Assembly (NCBI GenBank): GCA_029866005.1
Contig: JARXAE010000008.1
Location: 25,754-89,753 of the forward strand
Source of the DNA: Fimbriimonas sp.
GTDB taxonomy: Bacteria > Armatimonadota > Fimbriimonadia > Fimbriimonadales > Fimbriimonadaceae
DNA length: 64,000 bases
Direction: 5' to 3'
Program-made: the position numbers and the translations under genes
Shown: in pieces, positions 18,814-31,113 of the stretch
Layout: each line of letters starts with the position of its first letter
Position numbering within the stretch: the stretch's first letter is position 1
Notes under the pieces: model-generated
The model's database searches: none
The model's input: only the letters and a program-made list of their open reading frames with translations
Told to the model about the DNA's origin: nothing

Positions 18814-19444
18814 CGGCAAAGCATGCGACGCCGACATAGCAGGCTCCGGCTTGCTTGAGCGCCCGGGCACACTCGCTGGCAGTCGCCCCGGTTGTGAAGA
18901 CATCATCAACCAGGAGTACTCGACACCCCTTCGGAATCGTGAGGGCTTCAAAAGCTCCCTCGAGGTTGTTTGCCCGCTCCTCGGCGTTTAGGTGAACTTG
19001 AGGAGTCGTACGACGGGTACGTACTAACCCCTCCTGTACCATCGAGTTCGGAAGCCGGGTACAGAGAGCGGTGGCTTGGTTGAACCCGCGCCACGCCAGA
19101 CGGGAACGATGGATTGGCACCGGTACGATGAAATCGACGGATGCAAAGTGCGCCGTGTAAACATCAAGGATTACACCTGCCATGCGATTTCCCAGAGCAG
19201 TCTCCCTGTGATACTTCAGGGCCTTTACCATCTCGGCGGCTGTTTGCTCGTAGGCATGAAATGCCCAAACCTCATCAACGTGGGCGATCGGCTGGATAAA
19301 GTGCAGTTCCTCTCGAATCAGTTCTTGCTGACATTGGTCGCAGACGACCGCAAATCCGATCGAGCCGCAGACCGCGCACTTCGACGGATAAAGCGCGTCA
19401 AAGAAGCTGCTCAATAAGGACTTGGCTACGTTCATCGAGCTCAT
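18728..19444 (-). CDS. ComF family phosphoribosyltransferase-like protein
   Basis: CAVCGSIGFAVVCDQCQ zinc ribbon and VLLVDDVFTTGATASECARALK PRPP motif. Confidence 0.88.
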   Translation of the reverse strand: MSSMNVAKSLLSSFFDALYPSKCAVCGSIGFAVVCDQCQQELIREELHFIQPIAHVDEVWAFHAYEQTAAEMVKALKYHRETALGNRMAGVILDVYTAHFASVDFIVPVPIHRSRLAWRGFNQATALCTRLPNSMVQEGLVRTRRTTPQVHLNAEERANNLEGAFEALTIPKGCRVLLVDDVFTTGATASECARALKQAGACYVGVACFAAKRRDYPASPASPAYDQPVEDRSEPATR

Positions 19445-19889
19445 CCAGGTTCAAAATCTCATAGCGTCCACCGTCGACGCTCGTGATCTGCCACCGACCT
19501 GGGGTCAGCTCGTGGGCATTATCGCGCCAGTTTCTTACATAGAAGTCGGAAGGTCCGCGAGTCGTTTCGACATCAAACCACCACATCGAAGCGTCGTTCT
19601 TCAGTGCCTTGATGCGGGTGATCGCGGGGGTGAAATAACGACGATCTAGTTCTTCATGGGCTAACTTTTGTGAATCGTTGTCCAGAGCCGCCAGAGACTC
19701 AATGATTCCAAATTCTTTGTTCTCTTCATCCCGAATCGAGATGAATGCCGCTGTATGCGAAAGCGGAAATGCGCGTACCAACCGCACGTTTTCCACCCAC
19801 TCGCCATTGATCTCAACATCCAAAAACAACGACCCCTCTCTGCGACGGAGTTCGATGTTGGCTGGATCAAGATAGGTGAGTCGAGACAT
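19398..19889 (-). CDS. DUF1854-like protein
   Basis: YLDPANIELRRREGSLFLDVEING...VRAFPLSH...RYFTPAITRI...WFDVETTRGPSDFYVRNWRDNAHEL...GGRYEILNLDELDERSQVLIEQLL. Confidence 0.75.
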   Translation of the reverse strand: MSRLTYLDPANIELRRREGSLFLDVEINGEWVENVRLVRAFPLSHTAAFISIRDEENKEFGIIESLAALDNDSQKLAHEELDRRYFTPAITRIKALKNDASMWWFDVETTRGPSDFYVRNWRDNAHELTPGRWQITSVDGGRYEILNLDELDERSQVLIEQLL

Positions 19890-19898
19890 CTTTCTAAA

Positions 19899-20573
19899 TT
19901 ATGGCCAAACGTAGGTGTTAGAACTCTGCCTTAGCCTCACTCTCTCAAGTAGTTTGCGTTTTCCATCTGTCCATTTGAAGGCTTGGCCATATGCTTCGTA
20001 AGTCTCGCCGAATTCGATACACATCAATGGCTTTCCCTTTGAGTCACAGCAAAACCAGCCTGTGACCGTTTTGCCGTCAAATCCGGAAAGCCCAGTCGCG
20101 ATTGAGACGTGCGTAAATTTTCCAGCCCGATAAATCACTGCATCTGAATATCCAATCACGCACGGAAACGGACTGTACGGAGACACAACCACCGAGTTGC
20201 CAACAACTTTGTAAGGTGGCCCAGCATCTGAGACATATACTTTTCCACGATCCTTGATGAATGTGAACTTGTTGGTGCCTGAATACGCTCCAGAAAAGTC
20301 TTGCTCAATTGTGCCGACAATGAGTTTCCCATACTTTTTCACATCCACCACCTCTTCCCGAAGCCCGGGTTGGAGCTTGTACCAAGTCGGCTTCCCCTCA
20401 ACAAAAAGCCGGTGTTCCCGCACCTCGGCGAGTTTAGGGGCCAGGACTATGCAAGCGACGATCATCAGCAGAACAGACGCCCAGCAAAAGCAAAAAGTGC
20501 CCTCCACCTCGAAAGGTAGAGAGCACGTTCGCGATTGAACAATCAGTCGTGGATCAAGCGTCGCCGCGAGCAT
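19899..20573 (-). CDS. Hypothetical membrane-anchored protein
   Basis: Hydrophobic N-terminal segment followed by soluble region; start codon uncertain. Confidence 0.45.
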   Translation of the reverse strand: MLAATLDPRLIVQSRTCSLPFEVEGTFCFCWASVLLMIVACIVLAPKLAEVREHRLFVEGKPTWYKLQPGLREEVVDVKKYGKLIVGTIEQDFSGAYSGTNKFTFIKDRGKVYVSDAGPPYKVVGNSVVVSPYSPFPCVIGYSDAVIYRAGKFTHVSIATGLSGFDGKTVTGWFCCDSKGKPLMCIEFGETYEAYGQAFKWTDGKRKLLERVRLRQSSNTYVWP

Positions 20574-20829
20574 GGCCGAAGCTTGGCTCGAACGGAATCA
20601 GACCCAACCGGGTTGCGGCGCGGAACGCCTGAACACGGTTATTCACCTGAAGCTTGTCGTAAATATTGGCAAGATGGAAATCAACGGTTCGCTTCGAGAC
20701 ATACAGAACGTCAGCTGCTTCCTTGCTGCTGTGACCCTGTGCAATCAAACTTAGAACTTCGATTTCGCGTTTTGTTAGTCGTACTGATCGGCTTGCGCCC
20801 TCAGTTCGTACAGTCGTTGTTATTGGCAT
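20554..20829 (-). CDS. Stand-alone LuxR-type HTH regulator
   Basis: LTKREIEVLSLIAQGHSSKEAADVLYVSKRTVDFHLANIYDKLQVNNRVQAFRAA. Confidence 0.85.
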   Translation of the reverse strand: MPITTTVRTEGASRSVRLTKREIEVLSLIAQGHSSKEAADVLYVSKRTVDFHLANIYDKLQVNNRVQAFRAATRLGLIPFEPSFGHARGDA

Positions 20830-21025
20830 AACCCACCCCTCACTTTCTCTTTCAACCGCCTACACAAAGTTCTTTCCACACGACGGGTCGAAATATGAGA
20901 TGGAAATTGACAAATATCACAGCTAGGTGTACTGACAGGTAAGAACCTGGCATCATTGCTGGGGTGCCTATTCAGGTTATTGGAATCCTTAGTCGGTTCT
21001 TTAGGGGTCTGGTAGCCTCTTTGAC

Positions 21026-21775
21026 ATGGGCGCGCAGACTTGGGATCCACAGCAGTATCGACAAAATGCGGGATTCGTAGCATTTTATGGCGCATCTGTC
21101 TTGGACTTACTCGGAGACGTTTCGGGTCAAAGAATTTTAGATTTAGGCTGCGGAGATGGTGTTTTGACTGCTTCTTTGGTTGAAAAGGGGGCTTCAGTCC
21201 TAGGCGTGGACTCTTCTCCGGAGATGATTGGCGACGCAATCGCCCGTGGTTTGGAAGCATCGGTGATGGATGCGACGGCTGTATCTTTTGACGAGGAATT
21301 CGATGCCGTGTTTTCCAACGCCGTTTTGCACTGGATTCGTGACCATGAGGCAGTTCTCGCTGGAGTTCATCAGGCACTGAAACCCGGGGGGCGTTTCATC
21401 GGCGAGTTTGGAGGGCACGGAAACATTGCTGCGGTGCGAACTGCTTTACTTGCTGGTATTGCCTTCCAAGGGATTGATATCAAGGACCGCTACTATCACA
21501 ACTTCCCTACCGATTCTGCTTTTCGTTCGCGGTTAGAGTCCAACGGATTTACCGTTGACTCTATCGAGATCATTCATCGTCAAACTCCGCTTCCAGAAGG
21601 TGTTCGAGGCTGGTATGTCACCTTTGCCAAAGCACCATTGGCGGGACTCTCCGAGACTCAAGTGGAGGCTGCGATTAGCTACGCTGAGGATCTCCTTCGA
21701 CCATCGCTATGCGATGGCAGCGGTGTATGGTCGGCAGATTACGTCCGACTCAGATTCGTCGCCCACCGATCATGA
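21026..21775 (+). CDS. Class I SAM-dependent methyltransferase
   Basis: ILDLGCGDGVLTASLVEKGASVLGVDSSPEMI motif I; ATGA overlap with mnmE. Confidence 0.88.
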   Translation: MGAQTWDPQQYRQNAGFVAFYGASVLDLLGDVSGQRILDLGCGDGVLTASLVEKGASVLGVDSSPEMIGDAIARGLEASVMDATAVSFDEEFDAVFSNAVLHWIRDHEAVLAGVHQALKPGGRFIGEFGGHGNIAAVRTALLAGIAFQGIDIKDRYYHNFPTDSAFRSRLESNGFTVDSIEIIHRQTPLPEGVRGWYVTFAKAPLAGLSETQVEAAISYAEDLLRPSLCDGSGVWSADYVRLRFVAHRS

Positions 21776-23064
21776 CAACGTTCGATACAATCTGCGCCCC
21801 CATAACAGCTCCAGGTGGTGCTGTTTCAATCATCAGACTTAGTGGCCCAGAGGCTTGGGAGGTCGCGGCAAGTACTTTCAAGAACTTCCCTTCCCAGCCC
21901 GAATCACACCGCGCTTACTATGGTCAGTTCAGCAACGGGGACGACGGGCTCGTCCTCGTTTTTGCTAAAGGTCACTCTTATACCGGCGAAGAGTCAGCTG
22001 AATTCAACACCCACGGTTCACCAGCATCAGTCGCAACTCTGATCGCACTTCTAGAACGGAACGGCGCGCGCCTCGCACGTCCCGGCGAGTTCACCGAGCG
22101 AGCCTTTCTCAACGGCCGTCTGGATCTTTCGCAGGCGGAAGCAGTCAACGATACTGTGCGCGCGATGACAGATCGCCAACTCTCTTTGGCCAACGAGCTT
22201 CGAGAAGGAGGGCTTCGAAGCGCGATAACTGGGGCCTCGGAATTTTTGATCTCCGCCCTAGCTGCCATCGAAGCAAGCGTCGACTTCAGCGAAGAGATCG
22301 GTGAAGTTGATCCCATTTTGCTTCAGCAACGGATTAATCAGGCATCCGAAATCCTCACTCCTCTGATCATCAACGGCCATGAGGGTCGATTCATCCGAGA
22401 GGGAATCCGGATCGCCATCGTCGGCCCTCCAAACGCCGGAAAGTCATCCCTGCTCAACCGAATCCTGGGCGTCAACCGCGTCATCGTGACCGATGTCGCC
22501 GGAACAACCCGCGATTATGTGGAGGAAACCTGCATCCTGGGCGGACTACAATGCAACCTAATCGACACCGCCGGCCTGAGGGAATCCGATGACAAAGTAG
22601 AGTCTCTTGGAATTCAGAGAGCCAGGGCGATCGCGGCGAAAGCCGATCTTATCTGGTACGTCTTCGACGCTTCCATCGGCTTGTCTGAGGTTGATCAGAA
22701 TGAACTTGCCCAATTCAGCGCCTCGGTTGTACTAATTGCCAATAAGGCGGATTTAGGCGAGTCTACTGTGGGGATTCCGATATCCACATACACTGGCACT
22801 GGGATCGACCAGCTCGTCATGCAACTCAAAAAATGGTCAGGCGACGTTAGCGGTATCGTTCCAAACCGACGGCATGTCGAACACTTGCAGTCAGCTGTGA
22901 ACTCCCTCTCAGCCGTGACAGATGGTATTAACGCAAACCATCCCCCAGATCTTCTTGTTACTCATCTCCGCTCGGCCCTGCACGAGTTGGGTCTCATCAC
23001 AGGAGAAACTGCCGACCAAGACTTACTTCAAAGAATCTTCCGGGATTTTTGCATCGGCAAGTAG
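21772..23064 (+). CDS. mnmE: tRNA modification GTPase MnmE
   Basis: DTICAPITAPGGAVSIIRLSG N-terminus, GPPNAGKSSLLNRILG, C-terminal FCIGK; ATG at 21772 rather than ORF start 21709. Confidence 0.96.
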   Translation: MTTFDTICAPITAPGGAVSIIRLSGPEAWEVAASTFKNFPSQPESHRAYYGQFSNGDDGLVLVFAKGHSYTGEESAEFNTHGSPASVATLIALLERNGARLARPGEFTERAFLNGRLDLSQAEAVNDTVRAMTDRQLSLANELREGGLRSAITGASEFLISALAAIEASVDFSEEIGEVDPILLQQRINQASEILTPLIINGHEGRFIREGIRIAIVGPPNAGKSSLLNRILGVNRVIVTDVAGTTRDYVEETCILGGLQCNLIDTAGLRESDDKVESLGIQRARAIAAKADLIWYVFDASIGLSEVDQNELAQFSASVVLIANKADLGESTVGIPISTYTGTGIDQLVMQLKKWSGDVSGIVPNRRHVEHLQSAVNSLSAVTDGINANHPPDLLVTHLRSALHELGLITGETADQDLLQRIFRDFCIGK

Positions 23065-23165
23065 TCCACGCGTCATAAAATCAAACCACATCCTCCTACG
23101 TTGCGCTCAGACCGAAACCACTTTGAGCATGTAGGCGTACAATGATTTGATAGTAGAAGACTCAT

Positions 23166-25763
<2,598 letters not shown>

Positions 25764-25788
25764 TCTTGTCTTAAACAAAATTGGCTAA

Positions 25789-25828
25789 CGTCTGTGCACC
25801 ACTGGTTCAAACCTTTGGTGCATAGACG
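25789..25828 (+). promoter_or_regulatory. Hairpin upstream of the phosphoesterase start
   Basis: CGTCTGTGCACCA / TGGTGCATAGACG (13 pairs, one G-U) enclosing a further GGT/ACC stem. Confidence 0.6.
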
Positions 25829-25838
25829 AGGGAATTTG

Positions 25839-28250
25839 ATGGCGGCAAAACCGACTTGGATCACTTTAACGATGGCTCTTGCGATTGCGGGGACGGCGTT
25901 CATCGGCTGGAAAGCGAAAAGTGGAGAACTTCCAGGAGTTCGACCAGACGGCTCGATCAAGATTCCAAATGGCTGGACAGTCAACAAAGTTGGCAAGCTC
26001 ATTGAACTTCCAGGCGACTTTCCACAGGATGTCGCTTTCCTTTCCGATGGTCGCCACGCGCTTGTGAATACCGCTGGATTCAATGACCACACGCTCAACC
26101 TGATTGACTTGCAGACTGGTCAGGTGGCGCAGACGATTACAGTTCCGACCGCTTGGATTGGTCTCGACGCTGAAAATGAATCGGAAATCCTTCTCTCAGC
26201 TGGTCAGCCCAAATCGGGTGAGATGATCCACCGCTTTAGTTTCGACAGCGGAAAGCTCATCACCAAAGAGCCTTGGCTTGATGGATCAATCTCTGCAAAC
26301 GAGCGCTTCGTTTCTTCAATCGTCCGCACGAAAGACCGAATTTACGTACTTAACATCCAGACCGATGAACTGATCACGCTCGACGCTCAGTGGAATCCAG
26401 TTCGGAAAAACCGTCTTCGATATCGCCCTTACGCGTTGGCGCTTTCGCCAGATGGTAAAGAGATTGCGGTCTCGAACTGGGGTGATAAGTCCGTCTCAAT
26501 CTATGACACCAAGACGATGTCGATGTCCCGCTACGCCGAAGTCGGCCCTCTGCCTTCTTCCTTGCAGTATGCGAAAGATGGTCGGCTCTTCGTCACAGTT
26601 TCTGGATCGGATTATATCGCAGTGATTCAGGGCGATAAACCAATCAGCAAAGTCAATGTCGGCTTCGGGCTCGCCCAGCCTGTGGGCAGCAGCCCAGTTG
26701 CGTTGAGCCTTTCCCGAGACGAATCTCGCCTTTACGTCGCCAACGCTGGCAACAACGCGGTTGCTGTCCTGGATATCAGCAAGCCTAAACCAACCTTAAC
26801 CGGACACATTCCGACTGATCGATATCCAACCCTCGTAAGAGAAACACTTGACGGAAAGAGGCTGATTATTGGAACTGCGAAGGGCGAGTATGGCCCCAAC
26901 GCAGGTTCCAAGGTGGACACGACTGTGAAGGGTGTTCGCGGGCAGCAGTACAACATTCCTTACCGCTACATTTCGACGATGCTCAAGGGACGTTTGACTC
27001 TCCTTGACGTCCCTACCAACCAAGACCTAAAGGCATACACTCAAACCGCCCGCGAAGGTGCTTTATCCCGCAAACGCGAAGCCGACGAGCTCCTGATCAA
27101 ACAAAAAGCGGCGATGGACGCGATGAAATCGATTAAGCACGTGATCTACGTCATCCGTGAAAATCGAACCTATGACCAGGTCTTTGGAGACATGAAGCAA
27201 GGCAACGGCGATCCTTCCCTTTGCCTATTTGGCGAAGAAGTCACCCCCAACTCGCACCAGCTCGCCAAAGACTTCATCCTGTTCGACAACTTTTACGCCG
27301 ACGGTGAGTGCTCGCAGTGCGGTCATCAATGGACCGATGCGGCTTACGCTAACGACTACTGCGAAAAGCAGTGGGTACTCGGATACTCTCGAAGATCACA
27401 GATCCGCAGCGACCTACGACTGACCTCATCTCCCGGCGAATACATTTGGACGCAGGCCCGAAAGCAAGGACTCAAGGCGCGAGTCTACGGTGAATACGTC
27501 GACGTGCAGGAAGATCACGATTCGCTCAACTCAGCAGAAATCAAGGCTGATCCCGAGAAGTATGGATACAGCGCAACGTGGGAGAAGATTTTCGCCACTG
27601 GCGGCAGAGATACCGAGAAGATCGACGACTTTCTCAGGGAATTCAAAGAAGCCGAAAGAACTGGGATTCTGCCAAACCTGATGGTAATGGCTCTCCCCGA
27701 CGACCATACCAACGGGTTTAGCCCTGGCAGCTATTCTCCCAAAGCAATGGTTGCAGATAATGATCTCGCCGTTGGACGCCTGGTTGACGCGGTCTCGCAT
27801 TCGCGGTTCTGGAAAGACACCGCGATCTTCGTCATCCAAGACGACGCTCAAGATGGACCGGATCACGTTGATGCCCACCGTACGGTTGCACATTTCATCT
27901 CACCATACACCCGTCGTGGAGTCGTTGATTCGATGCACTACACCACTTCGTCAATGCTAAGAACAATGGGGCTCATCCTCGGAACCGCTCCGCTGTCTCA
28001 GTACGATGCGATCGCCCCGCCGATGATCATGGCGGCGACCTCAAAGCCTGATCTTCGTCCGTTCAAAGTCGTCCAACCCAAGTACAACGTTAACGAAAGG
28101 AACCCCGAGACCGGAAAACTAGCGGAGTGGTCTAAGACTCTGGACTTCTCCGAGGTCGATCGAGCCGATTTTGATTCCCTCAACCGACTGCTTTGGGCGG
28201 GTTACAAGCCGGGAGTTCCGTATCCGGCTCACTTTGCTGCAGCAAAGTAG
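25839..28250 (+). CDS. YncE-like beta-propeller fused to phosphoesterase/alkaline phosphatase-like domain
   Basis: NHL/YVTN-like repeats (LYVANAGNNAVAVLDI) then HVIYVIRENRTYDQVFGDM...FDNFYADGECSQCGHQWTDAAYANDY...IFVIQDDAQDGPDHVDAHRT. Confidence 0.88.
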   Translation: MAAKPTWITLTMALAIAGTAFIGWKAKSGELPGVRPDGSIKIPNGWTVNKVGKLIELPGDFPQDVAFLSDGRHALVNTAGFNDHTLNLIDLQTGQVAQTITVPTAWIGLDAENESEILLSAGQPKSGEMIHRFSFDSGKLITKEPWLDGSISANERFVSSIVRTKDRIYVLNIQTDELITLDAQWNPVRKNRLRYRPYALALSPDGKEIAVSNWGDKSVSIYDTKTMSMSRYAEVGPLPSSLQYAKDGRLFVTVSGSDYIAVIQGDKPISKVNVGFGLAQPVGSSPVALSLSRDESRLYVANAGNNAVAVLDISKPKPTLTGHIPTDRYPTLVRETLDGKRLIIGTAKGEYGPNAGSKVDTTVKGVRGQQYNIPYRYISTMLKGRLTLLDVPTNQDLKAYTQTAREGALSRKREADELLIKQKAAMDAMKSIKHVIYVIRENRTYDQVFGDMKQGNGDPSLCLFGEEVTPNSHQLAKDFILFDNFYADGECSQCGHQWTDAAYANDYCEKQWVLGYSRRSQIRSDLRLTSSPGEYIWTQARKQGLKARVYGEYVDVQEDHDSLNSAEIKADPEKYGYSATWEKIFATGGRDTEKIDDFLREFKEAERTGILPNLMVMALPDDHTNGFSPGSYSPKAMVADNDLAVGRLVDAVSHSRFWKDTAIFVIQDDAQDGPDHVDAHRTVAHFISPYTRRGVVDSMHYTTSSMLRTMGLILGTAPLSQYDAIAPPMIMAATSKPDLRPFKVVQPKYNVNERNPETGKLAEWSKTLDFSEVDRADFDSLNRLLWAGYKPGVPYPAHFAAAK

Positions 28251-28270
28251 CGGTATCTTATCAGTTAAGC

Positions 28271-29266
28271 ATGCCGCACAAGCGCGTTGAAGAACCGTTT
28301 GACTCGGATGCCCTGGTTCAGGGTATCCGAGACTACATTGCTCGCGTTGCCTACAAAGTTGGATCGAAGGCGATCAACCCACCGCACCGCATCAAATTTC
28401 ACTGGCCACCACATCCCGTCAGCTACGAATACCACGTGCTCGCCTCGGATTGGACGGGTCGAAGTACGTTCAACGCGTACGGCGAAACGTTTGATGTTGA
28501 AATAGCCCGAACCCCTTTCGGGGTGTTTGGTCGCTGCCCCTCGGTTTGGCATGAGGCGAGAGCTGAGAGCGAATCCGAAATGCTCAAGGCGCTCGAACTG
28601 GCGGCAGAGCCGTTGTTCAAAAGACAGTTTGCAATCGCTAAAGCTCTCGAGCATGAGTCACGGTACAGCGGAGAAATCAGGCAACTTGCTCCTCTCGATA
28701 TCCTCAAACTGTTCTATTGCGAAGATCGTGATGTGGCAAATGCGGCTCACGAGTTCGTGGAAGTTTCGCATTACCGCACCTGCTACTTCCCCGCCCTTTG
28801 TGAGATCCTAGAGGATCGCAAACATCCTTGGCGCCGGTCTGCCCAGTGGTGCGTTCTAGATCTCTTTGAAGATCTGCCCGCATACATCGACTCAGACCAA
28901 GATAATGATCGAGCCGTTTCCGTCATTAAGGGCCTCCTCTGGGATGCCGAAGATGACTACGCCCGTTCGATCTACAAAGCCGGCGTCGTCCTTGGTGGCC
29001 ATCTTCCCCACCGTCGAGGGGGTCAAGCTCTCCTCGATTGCCTCTCGGCCCCATCCTTGGTTGGTCGTCGTTCGGCAATCCACGGTCTGTTTCACGTTTG
29101 CGAGTGGGTACCGGACATGGAGCCAAGAGTAGTCCAGGCTTTACGCGAGCACGCGAAACGAGAGACGGATCCCCAACTCAGTATCTTCGCATTTGCAATG
29201 GCGGAAGACATCGTCAAGGGTGGTCTCGACCACACGCCAGAACCCGTCTTCGCATTCGAAAGCTAA
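28271..29266 (+). CDS. Hypothetical protein with HEAT-like helical repeats
   Basis: Helical repeat pattern in the C-terminal half (WRRSAQWCVLDLFEDLP..., GRRSAIHGLFHVCEWVP...). Confidence 0.6.
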   Translation: MPHKRVEEPFDSDALVQGIRDYIARVAYKVGSKAINPPHRIKFHWPPHPVSYEYHVLASDWTGRSTFNAYGETFDVEIARTPFGVFGRCPSVWHEARAESESEMLKALELAAEPLFKRQFAIAKALEHESRYSGEIRQLAPLDILKLFYCEDRDVANAAHEFVEVSHYRTCYFPALCEILEDRKHPWRRSAQWCVLDLFEDLPAYIDSDQDNDRAVSVIKGLLWDAEDDYARSIYKAGVVLGGHLPHRRGGQALLDCLSAPSLVGRRSAIHGLFHVCEWVPDMEPRVVQALREHAKRETDPQLSIFAFAMAEDIVKGGLDHTPEPVFAFES

Positions 29267-29290
29267 GAACTAACCCGGTATCCTAAGGAC

Positions 29291-30376
29291 ATGTCCGACG
29301 CCGCGATGTTGCGAACGCCCCTCTACGATGCCCACCTAAAACTCAATGCCCGCATGGTGCCGTTCGCTGGTTATGACATGCCTGTTCAGTATGCCAGCAT
29401 CATTGCCGAATCGAAGGCAGTTCGTGAGGGAGCGGGAATGTTTGATGTCTCTCACATGGCAAGAGTCTCGTTTTGCGGTGAGGGAGTAGAGGCATTTCTT
29501 GAGCAGATTACGACGAACGATGTTTCCAAGCTTGGCGACGGTCAAGGGCAGTATTCGATGATGCCAAATCTTGAAGGCGGAATCGTGGACGACATCATCG
29601 TCTACCGAATCACCGCCGATCATTTCGAGGTTGTTTTCAACGCATCGAACCACCAGAAGGACGTCGAATGGTCAAAGAAGTTTATGCCTTCGACCGTGAC
29701 GATGAACGATACCACCGCCGATACCGTCATGGTCGCCGTTCAGGGTCCAACGGCTCGACAAATCGTTGCCCAGCTGTCTGATAACCCAACTGCCGTCCAA
29801 GCGGCAGCCCTGTTCGAGGTAGTCAAGTGCAAAGTTGCCGGAGTCGATACCTTCGCGGCATGCAGTGGCTATACGGGCGAAGATGGCTTCGAGCTGATCT
29901 ACGGCAAAGATGAAGCAGAGACAGTGTGGAATGCGCTCCTCGCCGCCGGCGTCACTGCCTGCGGTCTTGGCTCCCGAGACACTCTTCGCGTCGAAGCCGG
30001 ACTACCCCTTTACGGCCATGAGCTCACCGACGAACTGTCTCCGATCGCTGCTGGACTCGGTTGGGTGATCAGCAAAACCAAAACATTTAACGGCTCCGAT
30101 GTCATCAACAAGGCTCGAGAAGAAGGAACGAGCACCAAGCTTCAGGGGATCAAGCTCGATACTAAGCGACTGATTGCGCCTGGAATGAAGGTCTACCTCG
30201 GCGAGGAAGAAATTGGTGAAGTCTCAAGCGGAGTTGTTTCCCCCCTCCTCGACACTGGAATCGCCTTTGCCCTCCTGCGCGCGGATGTCAAGCAAGGAAC
30301 GGCAGTAACCATCGAAGTCCGCGGGAAGCGAGAACCGGGAACCGTAGCCAATAAGCGATTCTTTAAACGAGCATGA
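29291..30376 (+). CDS. gcvT: Glycine cleavage system T protein (aminomethyltransferase)
   Basis: RTPLYDAHLKLNARMVPFAGYDMPVQY, MFDVSHMARVSF, SGYTGEDGFEL, LGSRDTLRVEAGLPLYGHEL. Confidence 0.95.
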   Translation: MSDAAMLRTPLYDAHLKLNARMVPFAGYDMPVQYASIIAESKAVREGAGMFDVSHMARVSFCGEGVEAFLEQITTNDVSKLGDGQGQYSMMPNLEGGIVDDIIVYRITADHFEVVFNASNHQKDVEWSKKFMPSTVTMNDTTADTVMVAVQGPTARQIVAQLSDNPTAVQAAALFEVVKCKVAGVDTFAACSGYTGEDGFELIYGKDEAETVWNALLAAGVTACGLGSRDTLRVEAGLPLYGHELTDELSPIAAGLGWVISKTKTFNGSDVINKAREEGTSTKLQGIKLDTKRLIAPGMKVYLGEEEIGEVSSGVVSPLLDTGIAFALLRADVKQGTAVTIEVRGKREPGTVANKRFFKRA

Positions 30377-30696
30377 GGTACTTCTTGCTGCTTTCATTGC
30401 TCAGCGTGGTCGGATGTAATGCCGCCGACCAAGCTGACCTCAAGAAAGACGCCACTAAGCTCGCCGAAAGCTCGACTCGGTCCCTCGGGAACGCGGGGCT
30501 TGCCGCAAAAGCGAACACCGTCCTCAATCTCCGAAAGGGGCTAGACACAAGCACCTTCTCAGTCGAATCGGAAGCCGGAACGATCACTCTCAAGGGCACG
30601 ATTCCAACGACTAAAGCGAAGAAACTGATCCTCGAACTCGTTCGAGAAACAAAAGGTGTCGAGAGAGTTGTCGACAAAACGGTCATCAAACCCTAA
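30373..30696 (+). CDS. BON-domain lipoprotein
   Basis: LLSLLSVVGC lipobox; TITLKGTIPTTKAKKLILELVRETKGVERVVDKTVI BON pattern. Confidence 0.8.
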   Translation: MRYFLLLSLLSVVGCNAADQADLKKDATKLAESSTRSLGNAGLAAKANTVLNLRKGLDTSTFSVESEAGTITLKGTIPTTKAKKLILELVRETKGVERVVDKTVIKP

Positions 30697-30742
30697 CATT
30701 CTTGAAACTAGTTTCGCTTGCGATTCATACTTAGAAACAGCC

Positions 30743-30955
30743 ATGAAACTCCTCCTTCCAATCCTTGTCTTATCCATCGGCCTTGCCGGATGCGGTTCTT
30801 CAGCATCCTCGACGACGGCCGCCCCGGCTCTTGATACCACCCCTCCTGCCGTCGGACAGAAGAAGTGCGATGCATGCTCCACAAACGTTGCCGTGGCCGA
30901 CACGGTTGAAAAAGACGGAAAGACGTACTGCAAAACCTGCGCAGACCTGCACTAA
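30743..30955 (+). CDS. Small lipoprotein with two CxxC pairs
   Basis: LVLSIGLAGCGSS lipobox; KKCDACSTNVAVADTVEKDGKTYCKTCADLH. Confidence 0.7.
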   Translation: MKLLLPILVLSIGLAGCGSSASSTTAAPALDTTPPAVGQKKCDACSTNVAVADTVEKDGKTYCKTCADLH

Positions 30956-31020
30956 GCTTCGGACCGGGCACGGATGTAGCAATCCCTCTGTGCCATATGC
31001 CAAAATTGATGTCCCCCTGT

Positions 31021-31107
<87 letters not shown>

Positions 31108-31113
31108 ATTGAG

